Positions 44,632 through 55,967 of a stretch of 64,000 nucleotides of DNA are shown here, in pieces (position 1 is the stretch's first letter; the number at the start of each line of letters is the position of its first letter). The stretch comes from Heligmosomoides polygyrus polygyrus. Taxonomy: Eukaryota > Nematoda > Chromadorea > Rhabditida > Heligmosomidae. The notes under the pieces are model-generated. The model searched no databases and was not told where the DNA came from. It saw only the letters and a list, made by a program, of their open reading frames with translations. The position numbers were made by a program, and so were the translations under genes. The stretch lies in assembly GCA_947396885.1 (NCBI GenBank), contig OX377206.1, positions 16,859,114-16,923,113 on the forward strand, in the 5' to 3' direction.

Positions 44632-44937
44632 GTACGTTTACATATTACGTTTTATACCTCTCTCTAAATTTCCGAATTCCAACAACAAGCGAAGGTAGGA
44701 GCTTGAATGCAGGAGAAGAATTATTGTCTTCATCGGACGTTTGCAATGTTAGTTGTCATCGCTACCAATGAACATCTTATACTTTGCGAACTCGAGCACG
44801 TCGTTCTTCTTTCGCAACGCTGTGGATCACACAGTCTATTCCAGGACAACCTCAAACTTGGGTAATTGAACCGAGAAATTTTCACTACCATAACAACTCA
44901 ATAATCGATCGATTATCAATACTATATTAAGCAATAG

Positions 44938-44996
44938 CTAGTAGGTTTATTTATAACGCTCGATCAACACGATTAATAGAGCGCCATAAATAAACC
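44938..44996. repeat. Imperfect palindrome
   Basis: AGTAGGTTTATTTATAACGCTC pairs with GAGCGCCATAAATAAACCTA. Possibly a decayed MITE. Confidence 0.5.
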
Positions 44997-45251
44997 TAAT
45001 AACTAGGTGATGCTAGGATGCTAAAATAGACTACAAGTCATAAAAAGTGAAAGTTAATGAAAAGAATAGAAGAAGAGACAGCACTATATCGTCGTTTCTG
45101 TTTTTTCCAATGTCGAAAGTCAAGCCCGAGCCATCACCGAGCTCATATGCGCAGCTATCAGGAGATTCCATCACCACTGCAAGGCTTTCCGCAGTCTTCA
45201 TAGAAACTTTGTGAAAAAGAGACAGTACTACTGATAACGAAAATTCTGCGA

Positions 45252-46530
45252 TTAGGTTGTCCGGAAAGTTTTTAGACTAATGTGGTAGAACATTGTATAG
45301 TTAGCAATTTTATTAACAACCACTATCATTCAAAAAAATGTTCACCATTATAATTTATCACATATTGCTACCTTTCCGGTAGATAGCGAGTACCGCGAGC
45401 GAAGAACTCCGGAGAGTTGAACAGCAAAATGTTGTTTACACCACCTTTGACCTCTTCCCGATTTGCTAACTTTTTTCCGGATAAGAAAGACTGCAGCGAG
45501 CGGAAAACGTGGTAGTTACTGGGCGCGGCGCAAGATAGGTGAGTACGGCGGATGGGCTACCAGTTATCCCGAGTTGATACAATTTCTTCTGCGTATGCTC
45601 TGTGTGGTCTGGCGTTATCGATGAGAAGAATAATTTTTCCCCTTCTGGGATTGCGGTTACGTAGGATTTTTCTCATTTTCTCCAGCTGAGCGCAGAACAT
45701 GTTCCAGTCTACCATGGAACCGGTAGGAACCAATTCTCAGAATAGTAGGTCATTGATGTCCCACCTGAAGGAATACACTCCTTTTTCTCATGATCAAGAC
45801 GTTCGGCCGTGGTTGGGGCAACTCACCAAAGTCCACCCAATGCTTACGACGCACAAATTGTCGTAGATCATATACTTTTCATCCATCGTGACGATCGAGT
45901 CGAGCCAAGCAAACGTACGGCGACGGTTCATGAGAGAAGTGCAGATATCAACACGCTTCCGTTTGTCCTGAGACGTGAAAACATGTGGTGGTACGACTCG
46001 AGACAACCTCGCTGTTTTGCCTGAGGACCGAAGGGCAACGTTTACTGTGGACTTACGAGTATTTGTAAGGTATGAAAGTTCGCGTACAGAAAGATCAGGT
46101 CGAGCACTGCAGATGGCGAGTACGAGCTGCCTGTTCTGCGCATGTGGTCCACCTGTGTGTTCCTGTGCGTCGGGAATCCTCGAGCTATTCATCACCGTTG
46201 TCGAACTTGCGCTACCAATTGAAGCACGTCGCCCGAGAGGAGACTCGCTCCTTCATTGTCTCCTGTAGAAAGCGATTGGCCGCGTTCGCGGATCGGCCGG
46301 AGCGGTACTGTAGAAGGAGAGCTGGTCGGTAGAACATCTTCTTGTCGTCCATTGCGAAAGCATCACCGGGAACACGAGACGATATGTCGCACATGTTGCT
46401 GACAGTTACATACACAGGACATGAAACACAAATCTCCTAAGTCCGATCCGCTCACAACTTCAGCTGGTAAAGATACGTTGTTTTGAATCTTGCCATGCAA
46501 TTCGTCTAAAAACTTTCCGGACAACCTAAT
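45252..46530 (-). mobile_element. mariner-family DNA transposon, decayed
   Basis: Terminal inverted repeats TTAGGTTGTCCGGAAAGTTT (45252 on) and its complement ending at 46530. About 1.28 kb, usual for mariner. It contains a broken transposase on the minus strand. Confidence 0.88.
45360..46415 (-). pseudogene. mariner transposase, frameshifted
   Basis: Cut-and-paste DDD-type transposase. The N-terminal HTH part (YRSGRSANAANRFLQET) is in frame 46415-46212. The central frame 46195-45794 holds STVNVALRSSGK, then VPPHVFTSQDKRKRVDICTS and the first catalytic Asp in TMDEKY (about 45883). The second Asp is in DNARPH near 45.61 kb in another frame, followed by HPPYSP. At least two shifts. Confidence 0.85.
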
Positions 46531-48660
46531 ACAATAGAATTTATCATCACAGATAGAAATTCTTCTTCTAGTATAACTCACTGTCGTAATATTCTTCCAG
46601 GCCAAAGTACAACACATCAACACATCAACATAACACAGCAAGTTCCTGTACAGTTGACGTTTTTCGACAAATTTTTCTGCAAACTGAAGGAACTTCCCTC
46701 AATGTTGCTTCAACGTGACCTAAGCTGCACCAAACGATGCCCCTCCACGGCAAATCTACTGATTCCATAAATTCTAATTTTTATTAATAAGTGACCTAGT
46801 GGCGGAGCATTTTTCCATGATGAAAAAAAAAAAACATCAACCACTGCAGTAATTTGTCAGTCACTTCTCGCAAATGAATGTACAATGTATTGTATAACTT
46901 CCTTATCTCTTTACGAGTGATTCACCTGATAAGGTCTCAAAATAGACACCTATGGATTCGCTCAGGTTCTGCTAAAGTGTCTCTAGAAATAGGAACGACG
47001 TGCAAACATATTGCCTCACGCGTTGATGATGCTGTGTAGTGAAGCCTTCTGTTCAATCGTTCATATCGTTTCAGGCCATGATGGATTTTTCGCGAATGCG
47101 AGGAAATCCGATGACACGATCATGTCCTGTTGTTGCAATTACGGTTCTGGTCAAGCTGCATGTCCTTCAAACTACAATTCCTCTCAATTCTTCGAAAGAA
47201 CGACGCATTGCGATGGATTAGCTGGCCGCAGGCGTCGCATTGTCATACGTCTGTACGATGGCCAGTCTATACGATTAGTCTAACACTAAACACGACCTAT
47301 TTCCATTTATTTTGAAACCTTGTGATAGATAATCAATATTTAAGCAATAGATATGTTTAATAGGTGTTCATTTTCGAAACGTCCCTCCTTGGACAACAGT
47401 TCCTTCCAGAAAAGATTTATCTACGTGGTATTATCCGAGAGGGCTGTTCTTTTGAGGGACAAAACAGCTTTCAAAAATAAAATGTTGACTTATTTATTTC
47501 TCCTCAGATCCGAGACCGTTTGCCACCAACGATCTTTTTACGTGTTCTATATGCCCTCTTTTTATTGCGGCAATGAGGTCAGCTTTCTGGATGTTGGACG
47601 TGCACAAGACTGGCTTCTTCTAAAACGGTAATTTTACGGTGTTTGTTGATGCCCAATTCTATTTTCTTCGGTTTCTTCGATTTTGTGTAAGCTTTTTATT
47701 TCTGGGAGGTGTTTTGTGCCACCAAAAAGTAGCCTTTCTCGGCTAATTCCACATCGATAATTCTCTTTGTGAAAGGTAATGATGCCTAACGAAAGAAGTC
47801 TTAAACATAAATATTCCATGAGCATGGATTATCAACCACAAGGTTTTAAAATTAGCGGATTATGTGGTGTTTAATGTCAAGTTAACAGCCATCTCGGATA
47901 TGATGAAAAATTGGATGACGTATCTCGCTGCTCCTTGTTCGTAGGATGTCCGAAATAGACGACAATGGCGGTTTTGGAGATGTCGTAGATCATGTAGTGA
48001 TCCTTCAGAACTAAACACATCCTAACGTTATGATTATTCGAACTGAACGTTGATAGTAGCTATTGAACACGCTAACAGGCAATCTTTCGGTACTATGTAG
48101 CTAAGATTTGAAACAGGTTATGACATTCCGACACATTGCGGCTGGATTAATCCATCTCGAAGCGTCGTCGTTCAAAAGAATCGGAGCCTTATCGTATTCC
48201 TACCGGTGAAGTTTGTATACCTCTTTCTTCGCTTATAACTAGGTATTTTTGATTGCATTCCGTTCCGTTCGTATTGTATGCAGTGTGTTTGTTGTGTACC
48301 TTTTTTTGCTTTATCTTTGTATACATGTGTGTAGAGTTTCTGCTGATCTTGTGTCTTTATCAAAGTAAAGAACCGATACACCCCTGTGTAAGGATTTAAA
48401 GAGGAACAAAAACGTAACAACCATCGGCATAGGCATCCAGTAAAAGCCACGAAAAGCTTGACTATGAAAAGAGTGTTACTTCGAGGAAAATTTAAAAAAG
48501 AAAACAAAGATACGTGTTTTCCTGGTATTTAGGTGTTTGCTGTTTACACCGACTCAGTGTACTCTTATAAGGGCAAAAAAGAGTACTTTTTACATCTGGC
48601 AGTTTGAATCGGAAACCGATTGAGATCGGTTCAGCGGTAGTTTGTAGCGAGTATGCTAAC
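46531..48660. other. Mostly no recognised gene; two weak terminal-exon candidates
   Basis: 47075-47221 follows CGTTTCAG and reads RMRGNPMTRSCPVVAIT..LVKLHVLQTTIP to a TAG stop. 47512-47577 follows CTCCTCAG and reads IRDRLPPTIFLRVLYALF to a TGA. Neither has a known motif. Confidence 0.25.
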
Positions 48661-48667
48661 CACACAT

Positions 48668-49589
48668 CGATAGAGCTGCTACCGGCGGAGTTTCCTATCT
48701 CCGTTGGTGTTCACCAGGGCTCTGCGCTTTCCTATTCATTGTCGTAATGGATGCCATTTCGAGAGACCTTCAGAAGCCTGCCCCCTGGACGCTGCTGTAT
48801 GCAGATGACGTAATGCTTGCAAGCGAAGAGAAGAGCGAACTCGAGCGACAAGCGCAAGCTTGGTACGACCGCTTGGCGATGTTCGGGCTCAAGCTAAACG
48901 TCAAAAAATCTGAGTACTTGACGACAGACGTAAACGAAGCCGGGTCCATTGAGATCAATGGCACTGCGCTAGTACGAACGACAAACTTCAAGTACCTTGG
49001 ATCTGCAATTGCGTCTGATGGTAGTCTGACGTTCGAGGTGAACTCGCGCGTGAGCGCAGCGTGGTCTAAATGGCGCTCGATGACAGGCGTTTTATGCGAC
49101 AGGAAGATACCGGATCGCCTTAAATCGAAGATCTATAGAACCATCGTCCGACCAGTAGCGATGTATGGAGCTGAGTGCTGGCCTGCAACCAAGGAGGTTG
49201 AGACTCGCCTCAGCGTAATGGAAACGAAAATGCTGCGATGGACGGCTGGTGTTACGCGTCTGGACCGTATTCGCAACGATGAAATACGCCAGAGGTTTGA
49301 TCTCGCTCCAATTGCTGACAAGTTACGTGAAGCTCGCCTTCGGTGGTATGGCCACGTTCTTCGAGCTAGTGGTGACACTGTTAGGAAGATTGGCCTTAAC
49401 ATAGATGTGCCCGGAAAACGGCCTAAAGGGCGGCCGAAGCAGCGATGGCTTGATACGTTGCATGTGGACCTAAAGGTTGCTGGTATCCATCCCGATCAAG
49501 CATTTGATCGCGTAAAGTGGCGTCACCACACCAGAATAGCGGACCCCGCCTCGAGGCGGGACAAACGCTGAAGAAGAAGAAGAAGAATC
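48668..49589 (+). mobile_element. RTE fragment: RT palm to 3' end with GAA tail
   Basis: 5'-truncated. Frame 48747-49571 (274 codons) is open and includes LLYADDVMLA (ADD catalytic box), FKYLGSAI, AAWSKWRSMTGVLC, GAECWPATKE, MLRWTAGVTRLDR, LRWYGHVLRA and GRPKQRWLDTLHVDL. A short deletion near 48730 breaks the upstream frame. The 3' tail is (GAA)n at 49570-49588. This is the best preserved RTE 3' end here. Confidence 0.88.
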
Positions 49590-49814
49590 TCGATATCCCC
49601 CTGAAAGAAATGAACTCCATGAACGGTAGAATACCGAAACCGCCTTTGATACTCTAATGCAACATCAGAAATTGCGAGAACCTTAAGACAAACACGTTTC
49701 ACACTCGCAACGACACACTAAGTGGAGTAGTTTTTAGTTTGAGTAAAATGTTGCTCTCTGACCAGCTGTGCTTGTGAGTCTGTTATGTTTTCCTATATAC
49801 CGCTTTGTCGTCAC

Positions 49815-50668
49815 ATTGGGCACTCTCCCAAACAAATTTGATGATTCCGAAATCAAAGCGAACGTTATGTGTCCAATTTGAGGTGAAAATGGTATATTCA
49901 ATAGCAGTCGTCATTGACGAAGGTAAATCATCATCATCATTATCATTTTCAATAGCGTTTGTCCCGCTTGGTGGCGGAGTCCGCTCTTCTGGTCTGGTGA
50001 CGCCACTTCTCCCGATCAAACGCTTGGTCGGGATGGACACCAGCTAACTTCAAGTCCATATGCAACGTATCTAGCCAACGTTGTTTCGGGCGTCCTCTGG
50101 GCCGTTTTCCAGGGACTTCAAGATTCAGGCCAATCTTACACACGGTGTCGTTGTTAGTGCGAAGGACGTGACCATAGCATCGTAGACGTGCTTCGCGCAA
50201 CTTGTCAGCTATCGAGGCGACACCGAACCTTTGTCGCATGGTTTCATTGACGAAGGTAAAACTACTGAATATTTAAAAAGCGTCTTTGTAAATCGTGTGC
50301 CCTGCCCGTCTTGAGTATTTTAGAGCGTACTCGTCATTCAGCAGACAGCTTAATGAAAAAATTACATTGCCTGCCGCTTTCTGATACTTCAAATCTGATT
50401 TCGTCTCGTAGACGCATAGGGTTTCCAGAAGAATTTGTGCTTTCTCTGCAAATTAATTCCGCTATTTGCATACCATGTTGTAGCCGATTTGAAGACACAG
50501 ATTCTTCATACGGATCGCCGTCGAAAATAGGAATGAAGATGGTAGTAGGCCCTGGGAAATCAGTTGTAGAAAACACAGATCTGTTCACTTTACTGTTTCA
50601 AGTAACGCGGTATTTACACTATCGATCAATCGAAGATCGCAAGAAACTAGTCAAGAGCACAGCGTGAT
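49815..50668 (+). pseudogene. Unrecognised ORF family, copy 2, interrupted by RTE
   Basis: 49829-49927 encodes RTLCVQFEVKMVYS and AVVIDEGK, matching copy 1. The RTE piece 49928-50243 then splits it. It resumes at 50261 and, after a shift near 50350, runs open to 50667: LPLSDTSNLISSRRRIGFP, EEFVLSLQINSAICIP, SVVENTDLFTLLFQVTRY. No known motif. Similarity between the two copies is clearer in protein than expected for non-coding repeats, but this was judged by eye. Confidence 0.5.
49928..50243 (-). mobile_element. Short RTE 3' end with 17-bp target duplication
   Basis: Minus strand, encoding ADKLREARLRCYGHVLR to GRPKQRWLDTLHMDLK and the end of the ORF. The tail (ATG)n is seen as TCATCATCATC at 49928-49950. 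TCATTGACGAAGGTAAA is repeated exactly at 49911-49927 and 50244-50260. The perfect duplication suggests a fairly recent insertion. Confidence 0.92.
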
Positions 50669-50669
50669 C

Positions 50670-51115
50670 CTTTTCTTAAGTAGCTAGAATTGCTGCTTTT
50701 TGCACTACGTGCAAGTTTTGTATCATTTGTTCCTCAACAAATACAGATTTTATGCAAGATTGAACAGTGTATTCCTTGATGCACAATTTGTTGGTTAGCA
50801 AAAATCCATGTGAAGAACAACGCACTCGGAAACTGTATAAAGCGAAATCTAGGACAAGATTGGCAAATGTTGTTAAACACCAGAATGGGGTACAAACCAG
50901 ACGAACTCTGGCTCAAGACCTCGTAAAACTATTTGTGGGTCGACATGATCAAAATCCTTAACAAATGGTTTTAAATTGTATGGTATCACTGTATTTTGTC
51001 CAGCTTCACACAATCCAAGTCTGCTCTATTACAAAGAATTTATGCCAGATTGATAACTTTGTTGTATGAAAAAGCTTATGGCATTTACGTGGGTCAGTCG
51101 TCAGCACAATCATTA
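50670..51115. other. No recognised gene
   Basis: A 64-codon frame at 50767-50961 has a basic composition (EQRTRKLYKAKSRTRLANVV) but no motif. Confidence 0.35.
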
Positions 51116-51120
51116 AAAGT

Positions 51121-51561
51121 TGTTACGGCTGGACGATCACAGTGGTGATCGTGTGTAGCGCGCTCGTAGCCAGCTAGTAGAAAGCCGATGACCACCCACG
51201 TAGGCGCGGTGGTAATCCGCCAAGGCAGGTCAAAGTAACGACCGGCGGGAAAACGGGGCGCATATAAGGCCGCTGCCGAGACCCTCAGGGGTCGTCGTCG
51301 CAGGTCGCCGCCGAGGGTCACCGAGGACCGTCGCCGAGGAGTTCCAGCGGCCAGCCAGCCTACCTCCACCGTCTCCGTCGTCGTCGTCGTTGGAGTGGAA
51401 TCTGTATTCTACTAATAAAACTGTATTATTCTCTGCTGCCTCCTCACGCGGAAGGAGGCTCTCTGTTAATACAGAGAGCAGTGAAAGAGACCTCAGAGGT
51501 CTAGTAGCAGTAGGAAGAGACCCCAGAGGTCTAGTGAGGTTGTATCCTTAGGGATACAACA
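51121..51561 (+). repeat. 5' LTR of young gypsy element
   Basis: TGTTACGGCTGG to GGGATACAACA. TATAA at 51263-51267 is a promoter candidate and AATAAA at 51414-51419 a poly(A) signal. It contains a CGTCGTCGTCGT run and two AGAGGTCTAGT direct repeats near the end. Confidence 0.95.
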
Positions 51562-51562
51562 G

Positions 51563-51580
51563 TGGCGATCAGGTGTGCCA
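51563..51580 (+). promoter_or_regulatory. Primer-binding site
   Basis: TGGCGATCAGGTGTGCCA begins 2 bp after the LTR. TGG pairs with the CCA end of a tRNA; which tRNA was not determined. The old element has TGGCGACCAG at the same place. Confidence 0.7.
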
Positions 51581-51687
51581 CTTCCTGATACAGGAGCACA
51601 AGTGAGGAAAGGACGCCTGAGCAAGACTTCGAGCAGGTCTGGGGCTCTGAGAAAGAAGCCTAAAAAGAAGTACTGGGTTGATCTAAG

Positions 51688-53268
51688 ATGGATCCCCAGC
51701 TAGTCATGTCCATGTTCAAGGAACTCATGAAGGAGCAAAGAAAAATTGCTGAGAAGCAGCAAAAGGACATGTTGGACATGGTGCTCAGGCACGTGAGAGG
51801 AGCAGATGTGTTGAGCACGACTGGTGAAGCCATGTCGGTGCCAAATGCAATGGCTGCATTGAGTAATCGGATCGACAGGTTCGTGTTCGATCCTGATGTG
51901 GACTCATGCTTCTCGAAGTGGTACTTAAGGTACAGAGCAGTGTTTGTAGAGGATGGAAAGCAGCTACCAGAGAGTGCGAGAGTGAGGCTTCTCTGTGAGA
52001 AACTTGATGCTGCATCCTTCGAGAAGTACCAGAGGCATGCTCTGCCTAAAGAAGTCTCGGAAATCGGTTTCGAGGAAACCGTGAACACGCTGAAACAGCT
52101 GTTTGATGTGAAGACTTCAGAGTTCACGACCAGATACCAGTGTTTGAAGCTGGAAAAGAAAAAGTGCGAGGATTACCTCACGTATACTGGTCGTGTGAAC
52201 GAAATGTGTGAGAAAGCGAAAATCCGTGAGTTGGATTCGGACGGAATTAAGTGCCTTCTATGGATTTTTGGACTGAAGTCTCCAATGGAAGTCGAGATGA
52301 GGCAGAGACTCATTGCAGTCTTAGACAGGGAGTACAAGGCTGAAAGGAAAATGTCCCTGCAGGAATTGCATATGGAGTGTGAGAACTTCTTGAGTCTAAA
52401 GAGGGACAGTGAAACAATCGCTGGCAATGTGAAGGCTGTTGATATGGTAGCCAAGGAAGGGAAGAAAGCAATTCAGTGTTGGAATTGCGAAGGGAACCAC
52501 TACGCCAGGGCATGTAAAGCGAAGTTGTGGTTCTGCAAGAACTGCAAGAAGACAGGGCACAAGGAGAAATTCTGCGATGTCGCGCAGCTGCGGAAAGATG
52601 CCGAGCTGAAGAGAACGGGACGGAGAAGCCGTCGTGGTAGCGACAACAGTAAAGCAGTAAAACAGAATTCAGGACGACACGTGCGCACAGTCAAGATTTC
52701 GAGTGCGGCAGCTAGAGTGAATTCCACACGCGTGTATGTGGAAGCAGTCGTCAACGGTCACCCTGTAGAGTTCTTGCTCGACACTGGTTCGGATATAACG
52801 TTGATAAATGAGGGTGTTTGGAGGAAGATGGGCACTCCAACGCTCGAGAAAACGAACCTAGTGGTGAAGAATGCCAGTGGAACTCCAATGACGATTCGGG
52901 GAAAGCTGAGGTGCGAGTTCGAGATTAAGGGTGCGGTATCAGAAGGATACGCCTATGTGACACCTTACAACTCGCTAATGGGCCTCGAGTGGATTGAGAA
53001 GAATGAAGAAATGTCACATCATATGAGGATGATGGTGACAGAAGTGAAGTTGGAGGACAGTGCGAACCTTGGAGAGGAGTTGAAGAAGACCTATCCAGAA
53101 GTGTTTGACGAAGGTCTAGGACACTGCACAAAGGAGAAAGCTGAGCTTCAGCTTGTTGATGGTGCGCGTCCAGTGCTCCGAAGTTGCAGACCAGTCGCAC
53201 ACGCTGCTGTTGAAGCTGTTGATAAGGAACTTGACAGGCTTGTGGAAATGGGTGTGATTACACAGTGA
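51688..53268 (+). CDS. Gag-protease frame of gypsy element (526 codons)
   Basis: Gag (about residues 1-260) would form the particle. Two zinc knuckles follow, CWNCEGNHYARAC and CKNCKKTGHKEKFC (about residues 263-296), for RNA binding. The aspartic protease active site DTGSD starts at residue 365 (52780). The frame runs to the start of RT (VDKELDRLVEMGVIT) and stops at TGA 53266-53268 because of an indel; the RT continues in the next frame. The start ATG follows the LTR by 126 bp. Confidence 0.92.
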   Translation: MDPQLVMSMFKELMKEQRKIAEKQQKDMLDMVLRHVRGADVLSTTGEAMSVPNAMAALSNRIDRFVFDPDVDSCFSKWYLRYRAVFVEDGKQLPESARVRLLCEKLDAASFEKYQRHALPKEVSEIGFEETVNTLKQLFDVKTSEFTTRYQCLKLEKKKCEDYLTYTGRVNEMCEKAKIRELDSDGIKCLLWIFGLKSPMEVEMRQRLIAVLDREYKAERKMSLQELHMECENFLSLKRDSETIAGNVKAVDMVAKEGKKAIQCWNCEGNHYARACKAKLWFCKNCKKTGHKEKFCDVAQLRKDAELKRTGRRSRRGSDNSKAVKQNSGRHVRTVKISSAAARVNSTRVYVEAVVNGHPVEFLLDTGSDITLINEGVWRKMGTPTLEKTNLVVKNASGTPMTIRGKLRCEFEIKGAVSEGYAYVTPYNSLMGLEWIEKNEEMSHHMRMMVTEVKLEDSANLGEELKKTYPEVFDEGLGHCTKEKAELQLVDGARPVLRSCRPVAHAAVEAVDKELDRLVEMGVITQ

Positions 53269-54775
53269 GTGGGCTGCACCTATAGTGTGTGTGAAAAAGC
53301 AGAATGGGAAGTTGAGAGTATACGCAGACTTCTCAACTGGTCTGAACAAAGCGCTGCAGTCGTTTGATTATCCCTTGCCGGTGCCAGAGGACATATTCGC
53401 GTCCTTGAATGGCGGGACCGTGTTTTCACAGATCGACCTGTCAGATGCCTACTTGCAGGTGGAGTTGTCGGAAGAGGCGAAGAAGAAGGTCGTGATAAAC
53501 ACGCACAGAGGGTTGTTTCAGTATAATCGGTTACCGTTTGGGATAAAGACTGCACCTGGAATTTTCCAGCAGATAATGAAGAAGATGGTCTCTGGTTTGA
53601 GAGGTGTGACGTCATACCTGGATGACATCTTGGTCTGTGGAAGAACGGTACAGGAACACAAAGAAAACCTGCTAGCGTTGTTTGAGAGGATCGCTGAGTA
53701 CGGTTTCAAGGTTCGACTGGAGAAATGTGCATTCTCGAAGCCAGAGATCCGGTACCTTGGTTTTATCGTAGACAAGGATGGTAGAAGACCGAATCCGGAG
53801 AAGATCCAAGCAATCAAGAGTATGGGTGAGCCAAAGAATGTTGCTCAACTGAGAGCATTTCTCGGCATGGTAACGTACTACTCATCGTTTATGCCAACGA
53901 TCAAAGAGCTTCGAGGACCGTTAGATGCCTTGATGAAGAAAGACGTGAAGTGGGAATGGAAGTCCCAGCAAGCCAAGGCATTCGAAAAGTTGAAGGCAGC
54001 ATTGCATAGTGAGATGAATTTTGCTCACTATGATCCCAAGCAGAAGATAGTAGTTGCAGCTGATGCGTGCGACTATGGTATCGGATGCGTTATTTCGCAT
54101 AGATACCCGGACGGTTCAGAAAAGCCAATAGCACATGCTTCAAGGTCGCTGTCAAGCGCAGAGAAGAACTATTCCCAGATTGAGAAGGAAGCGCTGGGAC
54201 TAGTATTTGCAGTGAAGAAGTTCCACAAGTATGTGTATGGCAGAAAGTTTCTGTTGCTGACAGATCATAAACCGTTGTTAGCCATCTTTGGTGACAAGAA
54301 AGGAGTTCCAATGTACTCCGCTAATCGTCTCATGAGGTGGGCTACGATACTGCTTGGTTATGACTTTGACATTGAATATGTCAACACGATGAAGTTTGGA
54401 CAGGCAGATGGCTTGTCAAGGCTGATGCAAACACATCGAGCTGCTGAAGAAGACGTGGTGATCGCAGCTGTTGAAGGAGATGTGAGTTCAGTGTTGCAAG
54501 AATGCATCAGAAAGCTGCCAGAGACTCATGAAGATGTTGAGTCGTGTACGGAGCGAGATCCGTTGTTGAGAAAGATTATGGCATGCGTGAAAAGTGGAAT
54601 ATGGCCAAAGGTGGACCCTAAGTTGGCACCTTTTCACAACAGAAGAGAGACATTGTCCGTGGTTGGGAAGTGTCTCATGACAGGAGAAAGAGTGGTGATT
54701 CCTTCAAAGTTGCAAGAAGACGTTTTAAAGGAATGTTGGTTGGTCACGTTGGTCATCCTGGGATCGCGCGAATGA
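53260..54775 (+). CDS. RT and RNase H frame of gypsy element
   Basis: Open from about 53260. RT blocks RVYADFSTGLNK, FSQIDLSDAYLQ, LPFGIKTAPGIFQ, catalytic YLDD at 53615-53626, EIRYLGFIVD. RNase H from about 54050: AADACDYGIG, IEKEALGLVFAVKKFHKYVY, LLTDHKPLLAIFG. The frame is lost near 54740, at the start of the integrase zinc domain, by a second indel and ends at 54775. Confidence 0.92.
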
Positions 54776-55380
54776 AGAAGTTGGCCCGCAGTTATGTGTA
54801 CTGGCCCAAGGTTGACAAGGACTGTGAAGACGTGGTACGCAAGTGTAGTAAGTGTCAGGAAAGTGCAAAGAATCCTGTGAAGGTACCACTAGAGACATGG
54901 CCAGCGCCTACCCGTGTTTGGCAGAGAGTTCATATAGATTTTGCTGGACCAATTCATGGTTCCTACTACATGGTGGTGGTAGACGCGTTCAGCAAATGGC
55001 CAGAAATGTTCGAGATGGCAAATATCTCTGCAGGACAAACCGTGAAGGCTATGAAAAATCTGTTTGCGAGGTATGGATTGCCGCAAACAATAGTTAGTGA
55101 TAATGGCACACAGTTCGTGTCGGAACAGTTTAAAAGGATGTGCGAGGAAGGAGGAATTGAGCACATCAAGACTGCCCCCTATCACCCCCAGTCTAATGGA
55201 CAGGCGGAGCGCTTTGTTGATACGCTTAAGCGAGGTATCAAAAAGCTTAAAGGGGAGGAGAGGCCAACAGAAGAGACGCTCAACGTGGTGCTTCAGGCGT
55301 ACAGATCTACGCCAAACGCGTGCCTGAATGAGAGAACTCCGGCGGAAGTGTTTCTGGGGAGGAAGCTAAGGACGCGTTGA
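54740..55380 (+). CDS. Integrase frame of gypsy element
   Basis: Zinc-binding GHPGIARM and CSKC blocks, then the DDE core: Asp at 54937-54939 (HIDFAGP), Asp at 55099-55101 (SDNGTQF), Glu at 55207-55209 (NGQAERF). Stops at an in-frame TGA 55378-55380; the same frame reopens at once. Confidence 0.92.
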
Positions 55381-55383
55381 AGC

Positions 55384-55863
55384 TTGCTGATTCCGATGGA
55401 AGAGGAATCAGAAGACCCGCTCGCGAAGGAAAGACGAGCTAAGATGAAACGGCAGTTCGACAACAGGCATGGTGTGCTGCCCAAAGAGTTCGCTGTAGGC
55501 GATTACGTATACGTGCAAGGATGGAAGGCACCACGATTTGTATGGACGAAAGGCAAGGTAGTGAAACGCCTTGCTGCCGTCAACTATGAGGTAGAAGTTG
55601 ACGGAAGAGCGATTCGCAAGCACGCGAATCAGATGCGACGTTGCGCCGATGAGCGAACTTGTCAGGAGGAAAGCTCTGCGCTCAAAACGTTGCTCGATGT
55701 TCTTGAATTGGACGACGCATGGAGGACGGAACCTGCTTGCTCAACGACCGCGGGTTCAACCAATCAACGACGCGATGCGGACAGAGAACAACCACTACAA
55801 CTACGACGTTCTACAAGGACCAGAAGACCAGTCCGACGCTATGGAGTAGACGACTTTTCTTAG
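55384..55863 (+). CDS. Integrase C-terminal tail of gypsy element
   Basis: Same frame as the integrase, downstream of the premature stop. MKRQFDNRHGVLPKEFAVGD and VYVQGWKAPRFVWTKGKVV form the SH3-like tail typical of this family. It ends in an Arg-rich stretch (LRRSTRTRRPVRRYG) and TAG. Confidence 0.85.
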   Translation: MLIPMEEESEDPLAKERRAKMKRQFDNRHGVLPKEFAVGDYVYVQGWKAPRFVWTKGKVVKRLAAVNYEVEVDGRAIRKHANQMRRCADERTCQEESSALKTLLDVLELDDAWRTEPACSTTAGSTNQRRDADREQPLQLRRSTRTRRPVRRYGVDDFS

Positions 55864-55957
55864 TTAATTGTTGACTGTTGTAGTTTTCATAGACTTCGTT
55901 TGTTAATTAAGTTCTCGTTAAGTAGTAGAAAAATATTTCGCTGTAATTATTTTCCTA

Positions 55958-55967
55958 CTAGGGGAGG
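55958..55967 (+). promoter_or_regulatory. Polypurine tract
   Basis: CTAGGGGAGG directly abuts the 3' LTR and would prime plus-strand DNA. Confidence 0.75.

Noticed and set aside
48172..48507. 111-codon minus frame as a gene
   Set aside because: Basic, low-complexity, no motif and no conserved neighbour.
53255..53290. Programmed frameshift between gag-protease and RT
   Set aside because: The break lies inside the start of RT, after the protease, with no slippery heptamer visible; a random indel is simpler.
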